Source: Nannocystis bainbridge
Lineage (GTDB): Bacteria; Myxococcota_A; Polyangia; Nannocystales; Nannocystaceae
DNA: 64,000 nucleotides
Direction of reading: 5' to 3'
NCBI RefSeq assembly: GCF_028368995.1
Contig: NZ_JAQNDL010000005.1
Span: 320,501 to 384,500 of the forward strand
The notes beneath the pieces are model-generated. The model saw nothing but the letters and a program-made list of their open reading frames with translations. It made no database searches and had not been told where the DNA came from. Each line of letters begins with the position of its first letter. Within the stretch, counting starts at the first letter, position 1. The translations under genes were made by a program, and so were the position numbers. Positions 27,801 to 36,800 of the stretch are shown here, piece by piece.

Positions 27801-28240
27801 GCCTGCTGGATCTTCGCGTCCAGGCTCTCGCCGTCGACCAGCTTCATGCAGTAGAACGGCTCGCCGGAGGCGTGCCAGCCGAGGTCGTACAGCGGCACGA
27901 TGCCCGGGTGCTGCAGCCGGGCCGTGATCGCCGCCTCGAGCGCGAACCGCCGCTGCGCGTCGGGGCTGGCGCGCAGCAGCTCCTTGACCGCGATCACCCG
28001 CCCGAGCCGGCGATCCTCCGCGCGACGGATCACCCCGATCCCCCCGGCCGCCAGCGCCTCGCGGAACACATAGCGCTGCTCCTCGGGCAGCTCCGGGCGA
28101 GCCGTGGGCGTGAGCGTCGGCGGCTCGGCGGCGTCGGTCAGCGTCGCCGAAGCGTCGGCCAGCGCGGACACGCGGGCGAGCAGGCGGTCCTGGGCGCGAC
28201 GGACGATCTCGGTGGGCGGGACAAGGTAGGGCACGGGCAT
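24830..28240 (-). CDS. Ser/Thr kinase with WD40-type propeller
   Basis: An 1136-residue protein. The kinase domain (about residues 58-340) has VIAVKELL, HRDLKPANV, DWG in place of DFG, and MPPEQ; the DWG variant is common in this kinase class. A palindrome-derived stretch lies in the activation segment (27568-27609). A membrane helix near residue 360 (GLRLALAGGVALAWLGY) is followed by a coiled coil of Ala/Glu/Arg, then more than 600 residues of WD40-like blades (LRLWDAGSGQRLVELEG, VRVWEVATGALRATLRA, AELWDADTGALRCALP). The propeller faces outward and probably senses a ligand or partner. The ECF sigma gene 76 bases upstream is on the same strand, so the kinase may control that factor. Confidence 0.93.
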   Translation of the reverse strand: MPVPYLVPPTEIVRRAQDRLLARVSALADASATLTDAAEPPTLTPTARPELPEEQRYVFREALAAGGIGVIRRAEDRRLGRVIAVKELLRASPDAQRRFALEAAITARLQHPGIVPLYDLGWHASGEPFYCMKLVDGESLDAKIQQATTLPQRLRLVEHVIAVADAIAYAHAQKVLHRDLKPANVLVGRFGETVVIDWGLAKDLTAVENEMSDGAGPLDHGTSDMTQAGTVLGTLRYMPPEQAAGEVVDVRSDVYALGAILYHVLAGQPPFAAVTGTGLAAQVLAGHPSDLRGVDPAIPGELATIAHRAMARAPTDRYPDAAAFAEELRRFQAGQMVAAHAYSLRERARLWARSHRVAVAGLRLALAGGVALAWLGYEQARTRAEARAQTEQAEREAAAQADKAERSAFERQAVVDAQRLQASILRAQDMSEETDRTDAARAIARAAAGEALRTGGPIAAASRALAATLMAPRVVMQYGAVDGRYVNHARWAAGGEVVLTLVEGRTLRLWDAGSGQRLVELEGVAGADVAADGALVTAGEDGLVRRDVRSGAITARLGDEQQLIAMSPDRTRIAALAEGELRVRDASTGALIAALPQRAHAAAFSRDNSRIVTGDNGYAWLWSLPDGRKLGDLPTSARMYTALAISGDGERVAVAGNDMDIYMWDVGGAAPKLVKRAVGPTFSPQQLLFTGDGETLISVIMDGAWFAWAPEDGRMIRRVDGEVAHYGAAALSPDERWLALGAGDGTVRVWEVATGALRATLRAAYDDVMSLQFSPDGGQLLAGTAAGPTLVWELPLAVPARWRVARAPVAMDIDVAGDRLAMAGDGVVTVHRVTDGALLAAEATNDVAKLVLSGAGTLLAASPAGAAELWDADTGALRCALPTTLEMWQRPVFLPHAEAVVTVDTESALHLWSTADCRGLHTLRRPNLPYGRIEGTAIGQLVIPGWTTRFELLDPWTRASVQFDGLRSELSGIAGAHDGAQMFAHGSRGDAKVWDARTGEVLAELRGNAARIVSAKYSPDDSAILGLDDSGAARLWRADDLSPSVQLEGRRNWVRRSAVFSPDGSKILIADQRGEVGLWSAHDGAFAGTIARLHGGTPVELAFTADSEDAIVIGAPIGAVRLPATPEGLLAASEPR
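26939..26952. repeat. Palindrome inside kinase juxtamembrane region
   Basis: TGTCTCTTCGGACA is followed directly by TGTCC; it is in frame after the coiled coil and encodes AQDMSEETDRTD on the reverse strand. Confidence 0.65.
27568..27609. repeat. Compound palindrome in kinase activation segment
   Basis: Outer arms TGTCCGA...TCGGACA enclose an inner GGTCCAAAGGACC palindrome. The 42 bases are in frame and encode MSDGAGPLDHGTSDM between the DWG motif and the GTLRYMPPEQ motif of the kinase. Confidence 0.75.
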
Positions 28241-28316
28241 GGCGAACTCCTCGCCGGTGGGGTGTCCGCAGCCAGTATTTCTGATCCCCGGAGATTTTTG
28301 AAAAGTCGCCGGGCGC

Positions 28317-28964
28317 TCACCGCTCGCCGTCGCGCACCCGGCCGAGGTGGGCCTGCAGCTTGCCGTAGATGCTCTGCATGCAGCTGTCGAGCCCGTGCAC
28401 GCTGGCGTCGCGCAGCGCCGGGTCGGCGACCAGCCGCTCGACCGCCTCGCGCAGGCGCGTGCGGGCCCGTTGCAGCCGGCGCGCCACCGTCGGCTGCGGC
28501 ACCTCGAACAGCGCCGCCAGCTCGGCCTGCGTCAGCCCCTCCCAGTCCTTGAGCTCGACCAGGATCTGGTCGTCGAGCGCCAGCGATCGCAGCGCCTGGG
28601 CGACGATGTACTCGAGCTCGCGGTCGGCGAACAGCGCCGAGACCGAGCCCTCGGTCGCCGGATCGATCGCGCTGTGCTCGGCCGGCTCGAACCGCTTGCC
28701 GTGGCGCTGGCGCCGGCGGATGTGCGCCACCAGCACGAAGCGGGCGATCCCGTAGACATAGGCGCGGAACGGGCTGTCGCCGCGGAACGCGTCGCGCCGG
28801 CGGACCACCAGCTCGAACGTCTCCTGCGCCAGATCCTCGCACGCCCCCGCCTCGGTCTTGCCGTAGAAGAAGCGATAGATCGCCGCGTAATAGCGGGTGA
28901 TGAGCTGCCGCCCCGCCTCGGCCTCACCGCCGCGCCATGCCTCGAGGAGCGCCCCTTCGTCCAC
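28317..28964 (-). CDS. ECF-type sigma factor
   Basis: A 215-residue protein from the GTG at 28964. Region 2 (about residues 20-95) has RYYAAIYRFFYGK, CEDLAQETFELVVRRRDAF and SPFRAYVYGIARFVLVAHIRR. Region 4 (about residues 120-175) has an HTH (LTQAELAALFEVPQPTVARRL). The remaining 30 residues are helical. There is no membrane segment, unlike the sigma factor at 10087-11370. It precedes the WD40 kinase on the same transcript, the arrangement of ECF groups regulated by kinase phosphorylation rather than by an anti-sigma factor; none is encoded nearby. Confidence 0.92.
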   Translation of the reverse strand: MDEGALLEAWRGGEAEAGRQLITRYYAAIYRFFYGKTEAGACEDLAQETFELVVRRRDAFRGDSPFRAYVYGIARFVLVAHIRRRQRHGKRFEPAEHSAIDPATEGSVSALFADRELEYIVAQALRSLALDDQILVELKDWEGLTQAELAALFEVPQPTVARRLQRARTRLREAVERLVADPALRDASVHGLDSCMQSIYGKLQAHLGRVRDGER

Positions 28965-29249
28965 CCGCGCATGCTACCGCGCCCCTCGCCCCCGCGCGAG
29001 CCTCTTTGCGAAATCACCGCCCTCGCTCCCGATGACCAACTCCGAGGGAACGACGGCGCGTGACCGATGGCGCGAGCCATGCCACGTCCGCCCGCGTCAC
29101 AGTCGACGACCTCGAGCCGCCCGCGGCGCTCACTTCTTGTCCGCCGACACCGTCCACGATCCGGTGAATCATGCCAGGACATCCCTCGCCGAGCATCGGT
29201 CAAATACGCAATCCGGCGAATCCCCGCGCCTCACGACTCGCGCATGGTC
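28965..29249. other. Intergenic region, no gene seen
   Basis: About 285 bases upstream of the sigma factor. No protein-like frame was found; the sigma promoter on the reverse strand should lie in its left part. Confidence 0.4.
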
Positions 29250-29280
29250 CCGCGAATCACGGCAGTCCCATGATTCGCGG
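29250..29280. terminator. Perfect 10-bp inverted repeat after GAF-STAS gene
   Basis: CCGCGAATCA, 11 bases, then TGATTCGCGG. It lies 17 bases beyond the stop of the reverse-strand gene ending at 29298. The hairpin is strong but lacks a U-tract, so a role in RNA stability or factor-assisted termination is more likely than intrinsic termination. Confidence 0.5.
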
Positions 29281-29297
29281 TCTCCTTGTCATCACCG

Positions 29298-30305
29298 TCA
29301 GCGTTTGCAGCGACGAATCGCCGCCACCAGCGCGTCGGCCACCGTGGCGAACGTCTCGGCCCGCGGCGCCGCGCCCTCGGCGGTCAAGGCATTGGCCACC
29401 GCAGGGCGCACCCCGCTGACGAAGCAATGCACCCCCAGCAGGCGCACCGCCGCGAAGATCCCGTGCAGCCGCTCGGCTCCGTTCACCTCGATCGACTCGA
29501 GCCCCGTCATGTCGAGGATCGCCACCTTGGCCCGCGTGTCGCAAATCGCCGCCAGCAGCTTCTCGCTCACGTGCGCCAGCTGCTCCTCTGCCAGCGTCCC
29601 TGCCAGCGGCACCGCCAGCACCTCTTGCCAGATTCGCAGCACCGGCGCCGACAGCCGCAGGATCTGCGAGCGCTGCGCCTCGATCTCCGCCACCCGTCGC
29701 TCGAGCTCCGCGTTGCTCTGCTCGAGCGCCGCTGCCCGGGCCGCCGCCACGCTGCCCAGGTGCTCGCGCTCGCGGGCCACCTGGCTCTCGAGCAGCGGCC
29801 CTGCCGTCCGCAGGAAGCTGCGCGCCAGCGTCACCTGGCGCGGTGAAAAGGCCGCCGCCCGCGAATGCACCCCCAGCAGGAGCGCCGCGCCCCGGCTCGT
29901 GCGCAGCGGCATCATCAGCGCCGCGCGGACCCCTGGCACCGCGGTCAGCGGCTGCAGATCGGGCACCCGCGCCACATCGAAGACCGCCACCACCTCGCCG
30001 CCCTCGACCCGCTGCACGAACTTGCCCGCGGCCAGGCGCACCGCCGACAGCCTCGTCTCCGTCGCCGTCACCGCCCGGTACGTCGCGCCCGCGTCGGGCA
30101 CCAGCACGGCACCCGCCTCGTAGCCGAACACCGGCGCCAGCACGGCCAGCAGCGCCGCCTCGGCGTCCGGCAGCGACCGCGCCGTCGCGGCCGCGCCCAC
30201 CGCCGTCAGCAGCCCCTCGGACTCGCGCCGCAGCTCGCGTTCGCGGTGCAGCGCCTGCTCGAGGTGGGCCACCGTCTCGCGCAGCATCTCTTCGTCGCGC
30301 GCCAC
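29298..30305 (-). CDS. GAF-STAS (RsbR-like) regulator
   Basis: A 335-residue cytoplasmic protein from the GTG at 30305, with GGAG overlapping the upstream stop region. A short coiled coil (residues 5-30) leads to a GAF-type domain (about residues 40-185; VFGYEAGAVLVPDAGATYRAV, RAALMMPLRTSRGAALLLGV), a linking coiled coil, and a STAS domain (residues 225-335). The STAS part reads like RsbR: QILRLSAPVLRIWQEVLAVP and AILDMTGLESIE, keeping the Thr equivalent to RsbRA T171. The second phospho-Thr position (AQT in RsbR) is not kept (VANALT). It is the second gene of a pair with the FIST protein and probably relays its signal. Confidence 0.87.
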   Translation of the reverse strand: MARDEEMLRETVAHLEQALHRERELRRESEGLLTAVGAAATARSLPDAEAALLAVLAPVFGYEAGAVLVPDAGATYRAVTATETRLSAVRLAAGKFVQRVEGGEVVAVFDVARVPDLQPLTAVPGVRAALMMPLRTSRGAALLLGVHSRAAAFSPRQVTLARSFLRTAGPLLESQVAREREHLGSVAAARAAALEQSNAELERRVAEIEAQRSQILRLSAPVLRIWQEVLAVPLAGTLAEEQLAHVSEKLLAAICDTRAKVAILDMTGLESIEVNGAERLHGIFAAVRLLGVHCFVSGVRPAVANALTAEGAAPRAETFATVADALVAAIRRCKR

Positions 30306-30316
30306 CGGAGGGGCTC

Positions 30317-31498
30317 CTACGCGCGCACCAGCGCGGTGACCGAGATCATCAAATTGCCGTGGCGATTCTCCCCGCCGACGAAGCAGCCCTGCTCGCCGAA
30401 CGTGAAGCAACCGACGAACGGCGCCCCGCCGAGGGCCGCGCGCAGCCCCGCCGCGATCGCGTCGAGCTGCGAGCGCAGCGCCAGCATGCAGCCGGCGCAG
30501 AACACCACCAGCGCCCCCGCCACCGCCTGCCGGTCGACCCCCGCGAACGCCAGCGCGTCGGTGGCCACTCGCTCCGCGCGGCTCGCCAGCGCCTCGTGCG
30601 TCCCGTGCATCAGCACCAGCTCGTCGCCGACCTCGAAGCTGGCGAACAGCTCGATCGCCCCGTCCGGCCGCACCAACGCCGGGTGCGCCAGGCGATACGA
30701 CGCCACCTCGCCGATCCCCCCGACTCGCCGTCCCAGCGGCAGCAGCGTCGATTCGGCCAGCACGTTGCCGCCGCCGCGCGCCGCCGCGATCGCCCCCTCG
30801 GTCCACCCGTCGTAGATCTCCGCCGCCGGCCGGCCGTCGATCTCGAGGATCGCCCGATCGTGCGCCTGCGTCACCTTGCCGCTGCGCGTCGTCGGCGTGT
30901 AACCGCTCTGGAACGCCGAGGCCACCCGGCCCGACGGATACAGCGCGCTGACCACCACCGCCTCCGAATGCGTGGTCGCCCGCGTCCATTGATACCAGCG
31001 GCCCGCGATCGCGTCGTCCGCCGCGCTGCCGCCGACGATCGGCACATCGGGCCCGACCACCGCCTCGATCCCCGCGATGCACGCCTCCTCGCGGCCCGGC
31101 GACGCCGTCATCCACACCAGCATCGGCACCTCGCCCGGGCGGCCGGCGTCGTCGATCGCCGCCGTCACCGCGCGCTCGCCCGCCGCCTGCGCGTCCGTCC
31201 CAAGGTCCGCCGACCCGACCCCGTACGCCCCGGCCGGGTCGTGCACCCCGAGCAGCGCCAGCCCCCGGTCGTGCACCCCCGCGTCCGTCATCACCGCCGC
31301 CGACGAGCTGCTGCCGTGGGCCACCGGCGCCCCGAGCTCGACCAGCGCCCGGCGCACGTCGTCGCCCGCGTGGGCCTCCGTCGATTGCACGAACAGCCAG
31401 TCCGGCGGCCCGCCGAGCGCCTCCACCACCGTCGCGTACGCCTCTCTCGCCGCCTGCGCGGTATCCCGCTCGACACTGTGCGCACTCGCTGACCGCAT
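30317..31498 (-). CDS. FIST-domain sensor protein
   Basis: A 393-residue protein from the ATG at 31498. It has FIST_N (about residues 35-215; VAHGSSSSAAVMTDAGVH, VPMLVWMTASPGREE, VPIVGGSAADD) and FIST_C (about residues 225-375; SFEVGDELVLMHGTH, ALVVFCAGCMLAL, GAPFVGCFTFGEQG). FIST proteins bind small ligands, perhaps amino acids, and feed histidine kinases or similar outputs. The domain stands alone here with no output domain. It is followed after 11 bases by the GAF-STAS gene, the likely output partner. Confidence 0.9.
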   Translation of the reverse strand: MRSASAHSVERDTAQAAREAYATVVEALGGPPDWLFVQSTEAHAGDDVRRALVELGAPVAHGSSSSAAVMTDAGVHDRGLALLGVHDPAGAYGVGSADLGTDAQAAGERAVTAAIDDAGRPGEVPMLVWMTASPGREEACIAGIEAVVGPDVPIVGGSAADDAIAGRWYQWTRATTHSEAVVVSALYPSGRVASAFQSGYTPTTRSGKVTQAHDRAILEIDGRPAAEIYDGWTEGAIAAARGGGNVLAESTLLPLGRRVGGIGEVASYRLAHPALVRPDGAIELFASFEVGDELVLMHGTHEALASRAERVATDALAFAGVDRQAVAGALVVFCAGCMLALRSQLDAIAAGLRAALGGAPFVGCFTFGEQGCFVGGENRHGNLMISVTALVRA

Positions 31499-31559
31499 GG
31501 CTCCGAGGTTACTACAGGATGCCACTGGCGGCGCGCGGGCAGACATTCGCAGGCCGCGA

Positions 31560-31822
31560 CATGTCCGCGGAATCATCCCTCGCCCGAGCCGCGTCGACCT
31601 CGGCCTACATCGCACATCAGGGCCCGTACGGCGGTCGCCGCGCGGACACCTTCAAATCGGGGTCCACGGCACCCGATCTCCCCACGTGTCCCGAAGGACA
31701 GATTTTATGGATGAGCCCGTTCTATGTCCCGAAGGACAGCTCGCAATCGACTTCGCGCAACATGTCCCGAAGAACATCTTGGACGACACGATCGCCGCTT
31801 GGAAGACATGACCGGAGGGACA
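31560..31822. repeat. Cluster of five TGTCC/GGACA palindromes
   Basis: Units lie at 31560-31575 (degenerate), 31687-31700, 31725-31738, 31763-31776 and 31809-31822. Two are identical (TGTCCCGAAGGACA), and the last four repeat roughly every 38-46 bases. They occupy the 364-base gap upstream of the FIST gene and downstream of the propeller-like gene. No coding potential was seen. Confidence 0.82.
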
Positions 31823-31862
31823 GATCACGCCCCATCACCGGCGAATGCACCGTCGCGCCCTG

Positions 31863-33669
31863 TTATCCCGCGGCGCGCAGCTCCACCAGCATGCCCGGCC
31901 CCACCAGCACGTGCGGATCGGCCGGGTTCGCCTGCCAGCCGCCGCCCACCGGCAACGCCAGCCGCGCACCGCTCCGCACATGGGTGAAGACCGTCACCGG
32001 GCTGGTCTCCACCGTCCATTCCGCCGGCCACGGCCCCGCGAATTCGGCCACCCGCTCGAGGCTGTCCCCGGCCCGCTCCTCCTCGCCGCTGGCGAGCTCC
32101 CAGATCCGCCAATCGCCCGCGGCCACGCGGGCGGCCATCCGACGGCCGTCGCGCGAGAACCTCGGGCTCGGCTGCAGGTACGCCTGCGTCGCCTCGTCCA
32201 AATTCGTGAGCTCGCCGCAGCGCTGCACCAGCGCCCCCTCGGCCGTGCGAACCTCGACCTGCCCGCCGTCCTGCACCGCGAGAAGGCCCCCGTCGGCGCT
32301 CATCCCCAGCCGCCAGCCCGCCAGCTCGAACGTCACTGAACCGACGCAGCGCCCGTGCGGCAGCTCGTGCAACGCCACCGTGGTCGCGCCCTGGGCCAGC
32401 GCCGCCATGCGCACCCCCTCGCGGTCGTACGCCAGCCGGTCCCCCAGCGAGAAGCCGAGCGGCTCCCGCATCGCCAGCGCGACCCCGCTGCGGGTGTCCC
32501 ATAGCTGCAGCCCCCCCTTGCGTGCAAATCATGTGACGTGTCCCAAAGTACAGCCACGGATCGGCCGGCCCGCCCTCGAGGTAACGCCCGAACTCCACCT
32601 CCATCCGCGCCAGCGGCTCCCCGGTGCGACCGTCGAGCAGGTCCCGGTCCCACACCAGCCGCGTGCCGTCCGGATCGAAGCACGGCGGGAAGCCCTGCTC
32701 GGGCGGCGGCGTCTTCAGCCGCATCAGCGCCGCCAGCGACCACACCTTCACCGCTCCCGCGAACGTGGCCACGAACTCACCGCTCGGCGACACCGCCATC
32801 TCCCAGCCGAAGATCGGCAGCACGCGCTCGCGGCGACCGTCCCAGCCGATCATCCCGCTGCGAGTCGTCGAGACCACCAGCTTCCCGCCGCCCTCCGCGA
32901 CCTCCGACACCGGTGAATCGGTGACCAGCGCGCGCTCGATCTGCAGCGTCGCCGGATCGACGACATACACGAACCCGGCGGCGTACTCGTCCTCCGAGCC
33001 GTACACGAGCAGGCGTTTCTCGTCGGCCGTGAACTTCGCGCTCGCGGTGCCCTCCGCTGGGCAAGGCAACGCCTCGCGCGGCGCGCCCTCCGAGCGGAGC
33101 AAGTACGTCGGGCCCCACCCGTCGCTCACGAACTTCGGGTACGCCGGCGCGGCCTCGTCGTCCAGATCCGGCTCGGTCACGAATTGATCGCCGCGCCACT
33201 GCCAGCGCACCCGCTCCTTGCGCCGCTCGGGCACCCCGGGGTTCGGGTACATGCGCCGCGCCGACACCACGATCTCGTCGTCCGTCACGAAGCGCAGCAC
33301 GGCCAGCCCCGCCAGCGACACCTCGCTCGAGGTCAGCTCGGCGAGCAGCCCCTCCGTCAGCGGCAGCCGGCGCATCGGCCGGATCCACGGCCTCTGCCGC
33401 GCCGCCAGCTCCTCCGCCCAGCGCCGATACAGCGCCGCCGTCGTCCGGTCGCCGAACGTGCGCGCCAGCATGCAGCTGCCCACCGAATCCGGGTACTGCG
33501 CCAGCAGCTTGCGGTCGCTCTCCAACACCCGCCGCAGCCGCGCCCGCACCTTCTCGCCCTCGATCTCTGCCAGCCACACCTCGAGCGAATCGGTGGCCAG
33601 GGCAGACTCGAGCGCAGCGATCGAGGCAGTCACCCCGGTCTTATCGCACGTCCCCGTCGACACCGGCAT
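31863..33669 (-). pseudogene. Propeller-like protein, frameshifted at a G7 run
   Basis: From the ATG at 33669 the frame encodes about 385 residues: a helical region (LEVWLAEIEGEKVRARLRRV) and beta-propeller blades such as WEMAVSPSGEFVATFAGAVK and KVWSLAALMRLK. At 32511-32517 a run of seven C (G on the coding strand) disrupts the frame. If it held six, the sequence would continue as LQLWDTRSGVALAMREPLG, a classic WD-type blade, and run to a TAA at 31863 for about 600 residues. An extra G from slippage, phase variation or a sequencing error fits equally. No signal peptide or enzyme motif is visible. Confidence 0.7.
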
Positions 33670-33860
33670 CCGTGCCCCCCTCACCCCGGTCGACATGCCC
33701 CCCCTCGCCCCCTCTGCGCAAATCCGGCCACTGGCACGCGGCATCATCGACGACACTCTTTTCGGCCTTCACGGCAGGCTGGTCCAGGAGCGCGAATATT
33801 GCTACTTGATCGACCTGGGACGCCGCGCGACGGCTCCAGCCCTCGGACGACGAGACACCC

Positions 33861-36800
33861 ATGAGCAAGCGCCAGGAGCCGCCCGAGCAAGCGTGGGGTC
33901 TCTACGAGACCCTGATCACCGAGGCCGTCGCCGCCAACGTCCGCGACCTCTCCCCTCGTCGCTCCGCGCGGGTCGAGCGGCTCCGCCCAGCCGACGCCGC
34001 CGACCGCCTCGCTTTGCATCTCGGCCGGATCGTCAACCGCGCGCTCGCGGCGTTGCCCGACGAGGAGCGGGTGCCTCGCGGCGTTCAGTTGGCGCGGCAG
34101 TTGATCGCGCAGATCGCCTCCGAGCTCGCCCTCGACCTCGCCCCCGACCTCCCGCGCGAGCCCGGCGAGGTCCTGCGGGCGCTGCTGGGCCGCCTGCCGG
34201 ACGGCAGCGCCGAGCTCCTGAGCGAGCCGATGATCCCGCTGCTCGACACCACGCTCCTCACCAACGCCCCGGGGGAGCCGCGGCTCGGTCACCAGCTCCA
34301 CGCCGAGATCCACTCCTCCGATCGCATCGATCTGCTGATGGCATTCATTCGTCGCAGCGGCCTCGCCCCGTTGCTGGACGCCCTTCGCCGCCACTGCGAG
34401 GCCGGCCGCACCCTGCGGCTCTTGACCACCACCTACACCGGCTCGACCGAGGCGCGCGCTCTCGATCAGCTGCGCGCGCTCGGGGCCGACATTCGCATCT
34501 CCTACGATACCGGGGCGTCGCGCCTGCACGCCAAGGCGTGGCTGTTTCACCGCCGCTCGGGCTTCTCGACGGCGTACATCGGCTCCTCGAACCTCACCCA
34601 CGCCGCGCAGGTCACCGGCCTCGAGTGGAACCTCCGCGTCTCGAGCGCGCGCAACCCCGACGTGATCGACCGCGTCGCCGCGGTCTTCGAGACCTACTGG
34701 AACAGCGACGACTTCATCGCCTACGACCCCGACCAATTCGCCGCCGAGAACGAGCGCGCGTCCGGCCCTGTCCTCCTGCTCAGCCCCATCGAACTGCGCC
34801 TGGAGCCCTTCCAGGAGCGCATGCTCGAGCAGATCGCCCTCGCCCGCGCGCAAGGTCATCACCGCAACCTCCTCGTCTCCGCCACCGGCACCGGCAAGAC
34901 CGTGATGGCCGCCGTCGACTACGCCCGGCTGCGCGCGAGCCTGCCGCGCGCCCGGCTCCTGTTCGTCGCTCACCGCGAGGAGCTCCTCGACCAGAGCCTC
35001 GCGACCTTCCGCCACGCCCTCCGTGAGCCCAGCTTCGGCGAGCTATGGGTCGGCGGCCAGCGGCCGCGGCGGTTCGAGCACGTGTTCGCCTCGATCCAGA
35101 GCCTGAACGCCGCCGGCCTCGCCGACCTCGACCCACGCCAGTTCGACGTCGTGATCGTCGATGAATTCCACCACGCCGCCGCGCCGTCGTACCGCGCCTT
35201 GCTCGATCACATCACCCCGCTCGAGCTGCTCGGATTGACCGCCACTCCCGAGCGCAGCGACGGCCTGCCGCTGCTCGGGTGGTTCGACGGCCGGATCGCC
35301 GCCGAGCTGCGCCTGTGGGACGCCATCGATCAGCGCCGCCTCGCCCCGTTCCTGTACTACGGCATTCACGACGGCCTCGACCTGCGCGACGTCGCCTGGC
35401 GTCGCGGTCGCGGCTACGACGTCGCGTCGCTCTCGAACCTGATCACCGCCAACGACGTCTGGGCCCGCCGGGTGCTCGCCCAGCTCGTCGCGCGCATCGA
35501 CGATCCTCGCGCGATGCGAGCGCTCGGCTTCTGCGTCAGCGTCGACCACGCCCGCTTCATGGCCCGCGTCTTCAACGAGGCCGGCATCGCCGCGCTCGCC
35601 GTGTGTGGCGACAGCCCGGACGGCGAGCGCCGCGCCGCGCTCGACGACCTCGCCGCGCGCCGCGTCAACATCGTCTTCTCGGTCGACCTCTTCAACGAGG
35701 GCATCGACGTGCCCGCCGTCGACACTCTCCTCCTGCTCCGACCGACGGACAGTCCGACGCTGTTCCTGCAGCAGCTCGGCCGCGGCCTCCGGCGCAGCCA
35801 CGGCAAGGAGGCCTGCACCGTCCTGGACTTCGTCGGCCGCCACCGCGCCGAGTTTCGCTTCGATCGCCGGTTCCAGGCCCTCCTCGGCGGCTCTCGCCGC
35901 GACCTCGTGCAGCAGATCGAGCACGGCTTCCCGTTCCTCCCGGCCGGCTGCCATCTCGAGCTCGACCCGATCGCCGCCGACATCGTGCTCGCCAACATCC
36001 GCCAGGCGACCCCCTCGCGACGCCCCGCCAAGATCGAAGCCCTGCGCCGGCTCGCCCGCGAGCACGGCGCGCCCACGCTCGATCAATACCTCACGGAGGA
36101 GGGCCTCGATCTCGCCGATGTCTACAGCGGAGACGGCTGGTCGGACCTGTGCGAGGCCGCCGGCCTGTCCCTTCGGCCAGCCGGGCCGCGCGAGGCCGAG
36201 CTCCGCCGCGCCTGCGCGCGCCTGCTCCACATCGACGACCCCGAGCGGATCGCGGCCTTCCGGGACCTCGTGGCCCGCGACGCACCTCCGCCGCTCACGG
36301 GCATGCCGGAGCGCCAGCGTCGGCTGCTGCGCATGCTCGTCGCGGCCGTGACCGAGCGCGCCCTCGACAAGACCACCACGCTCGCCCAGGCCAGCGCGCT
36401 GCTCTGGCAACACCCGCAAGTGTTGGCCGAGCTCCGCGAGCTGCTCGCCGTGCTCGCCGGCCGCATCGATCACCTCCACCACCCGCTCGCGGAGCGTCCT
36501 GATGTCCCGCTGCAGGTCCACGCTCGCTACACCCGCATCGAGATCCTCGCGGCGTTCGGCGTCGGCGCCGAGGCCAAGGTCGCGCCGTGGCAAACCGGCG
36601 TCTACTGGGCCAAGGAAGCGCGCGCCGACCTCCTGGCCTTCACGCTCGACAAGACCAGCGGCAACTTCTCACCGACCACCCGTTATCGCGACTACGCGAT
36701 CAGCCGCGAGCTTATCCACTGGGAGAGCCAGGCGATGACCCGCGCCACCAGCGAGACCGCCCGGCGTTACCAACAGCACGTCCAGCTCGGCACCGCGATC

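Noticed and set aside
26066..28552. 828-residue forward frame opposite the WD40 kinase
   Set aside because: Shadow of a long high-GC gene; the kinase motifs are on the reverse strand.
31560..31822. CRISPR-like array
   Set aside because: Units are 14-base imperfect palindromes with uneven spacing and no cas genes; they match units scattered elsewhere, including inside genes.
33700..33740. Sigma-54-like TGGCACG near 33729
   Set aside because: The -12 element TTGCW is absent at the required spacing.
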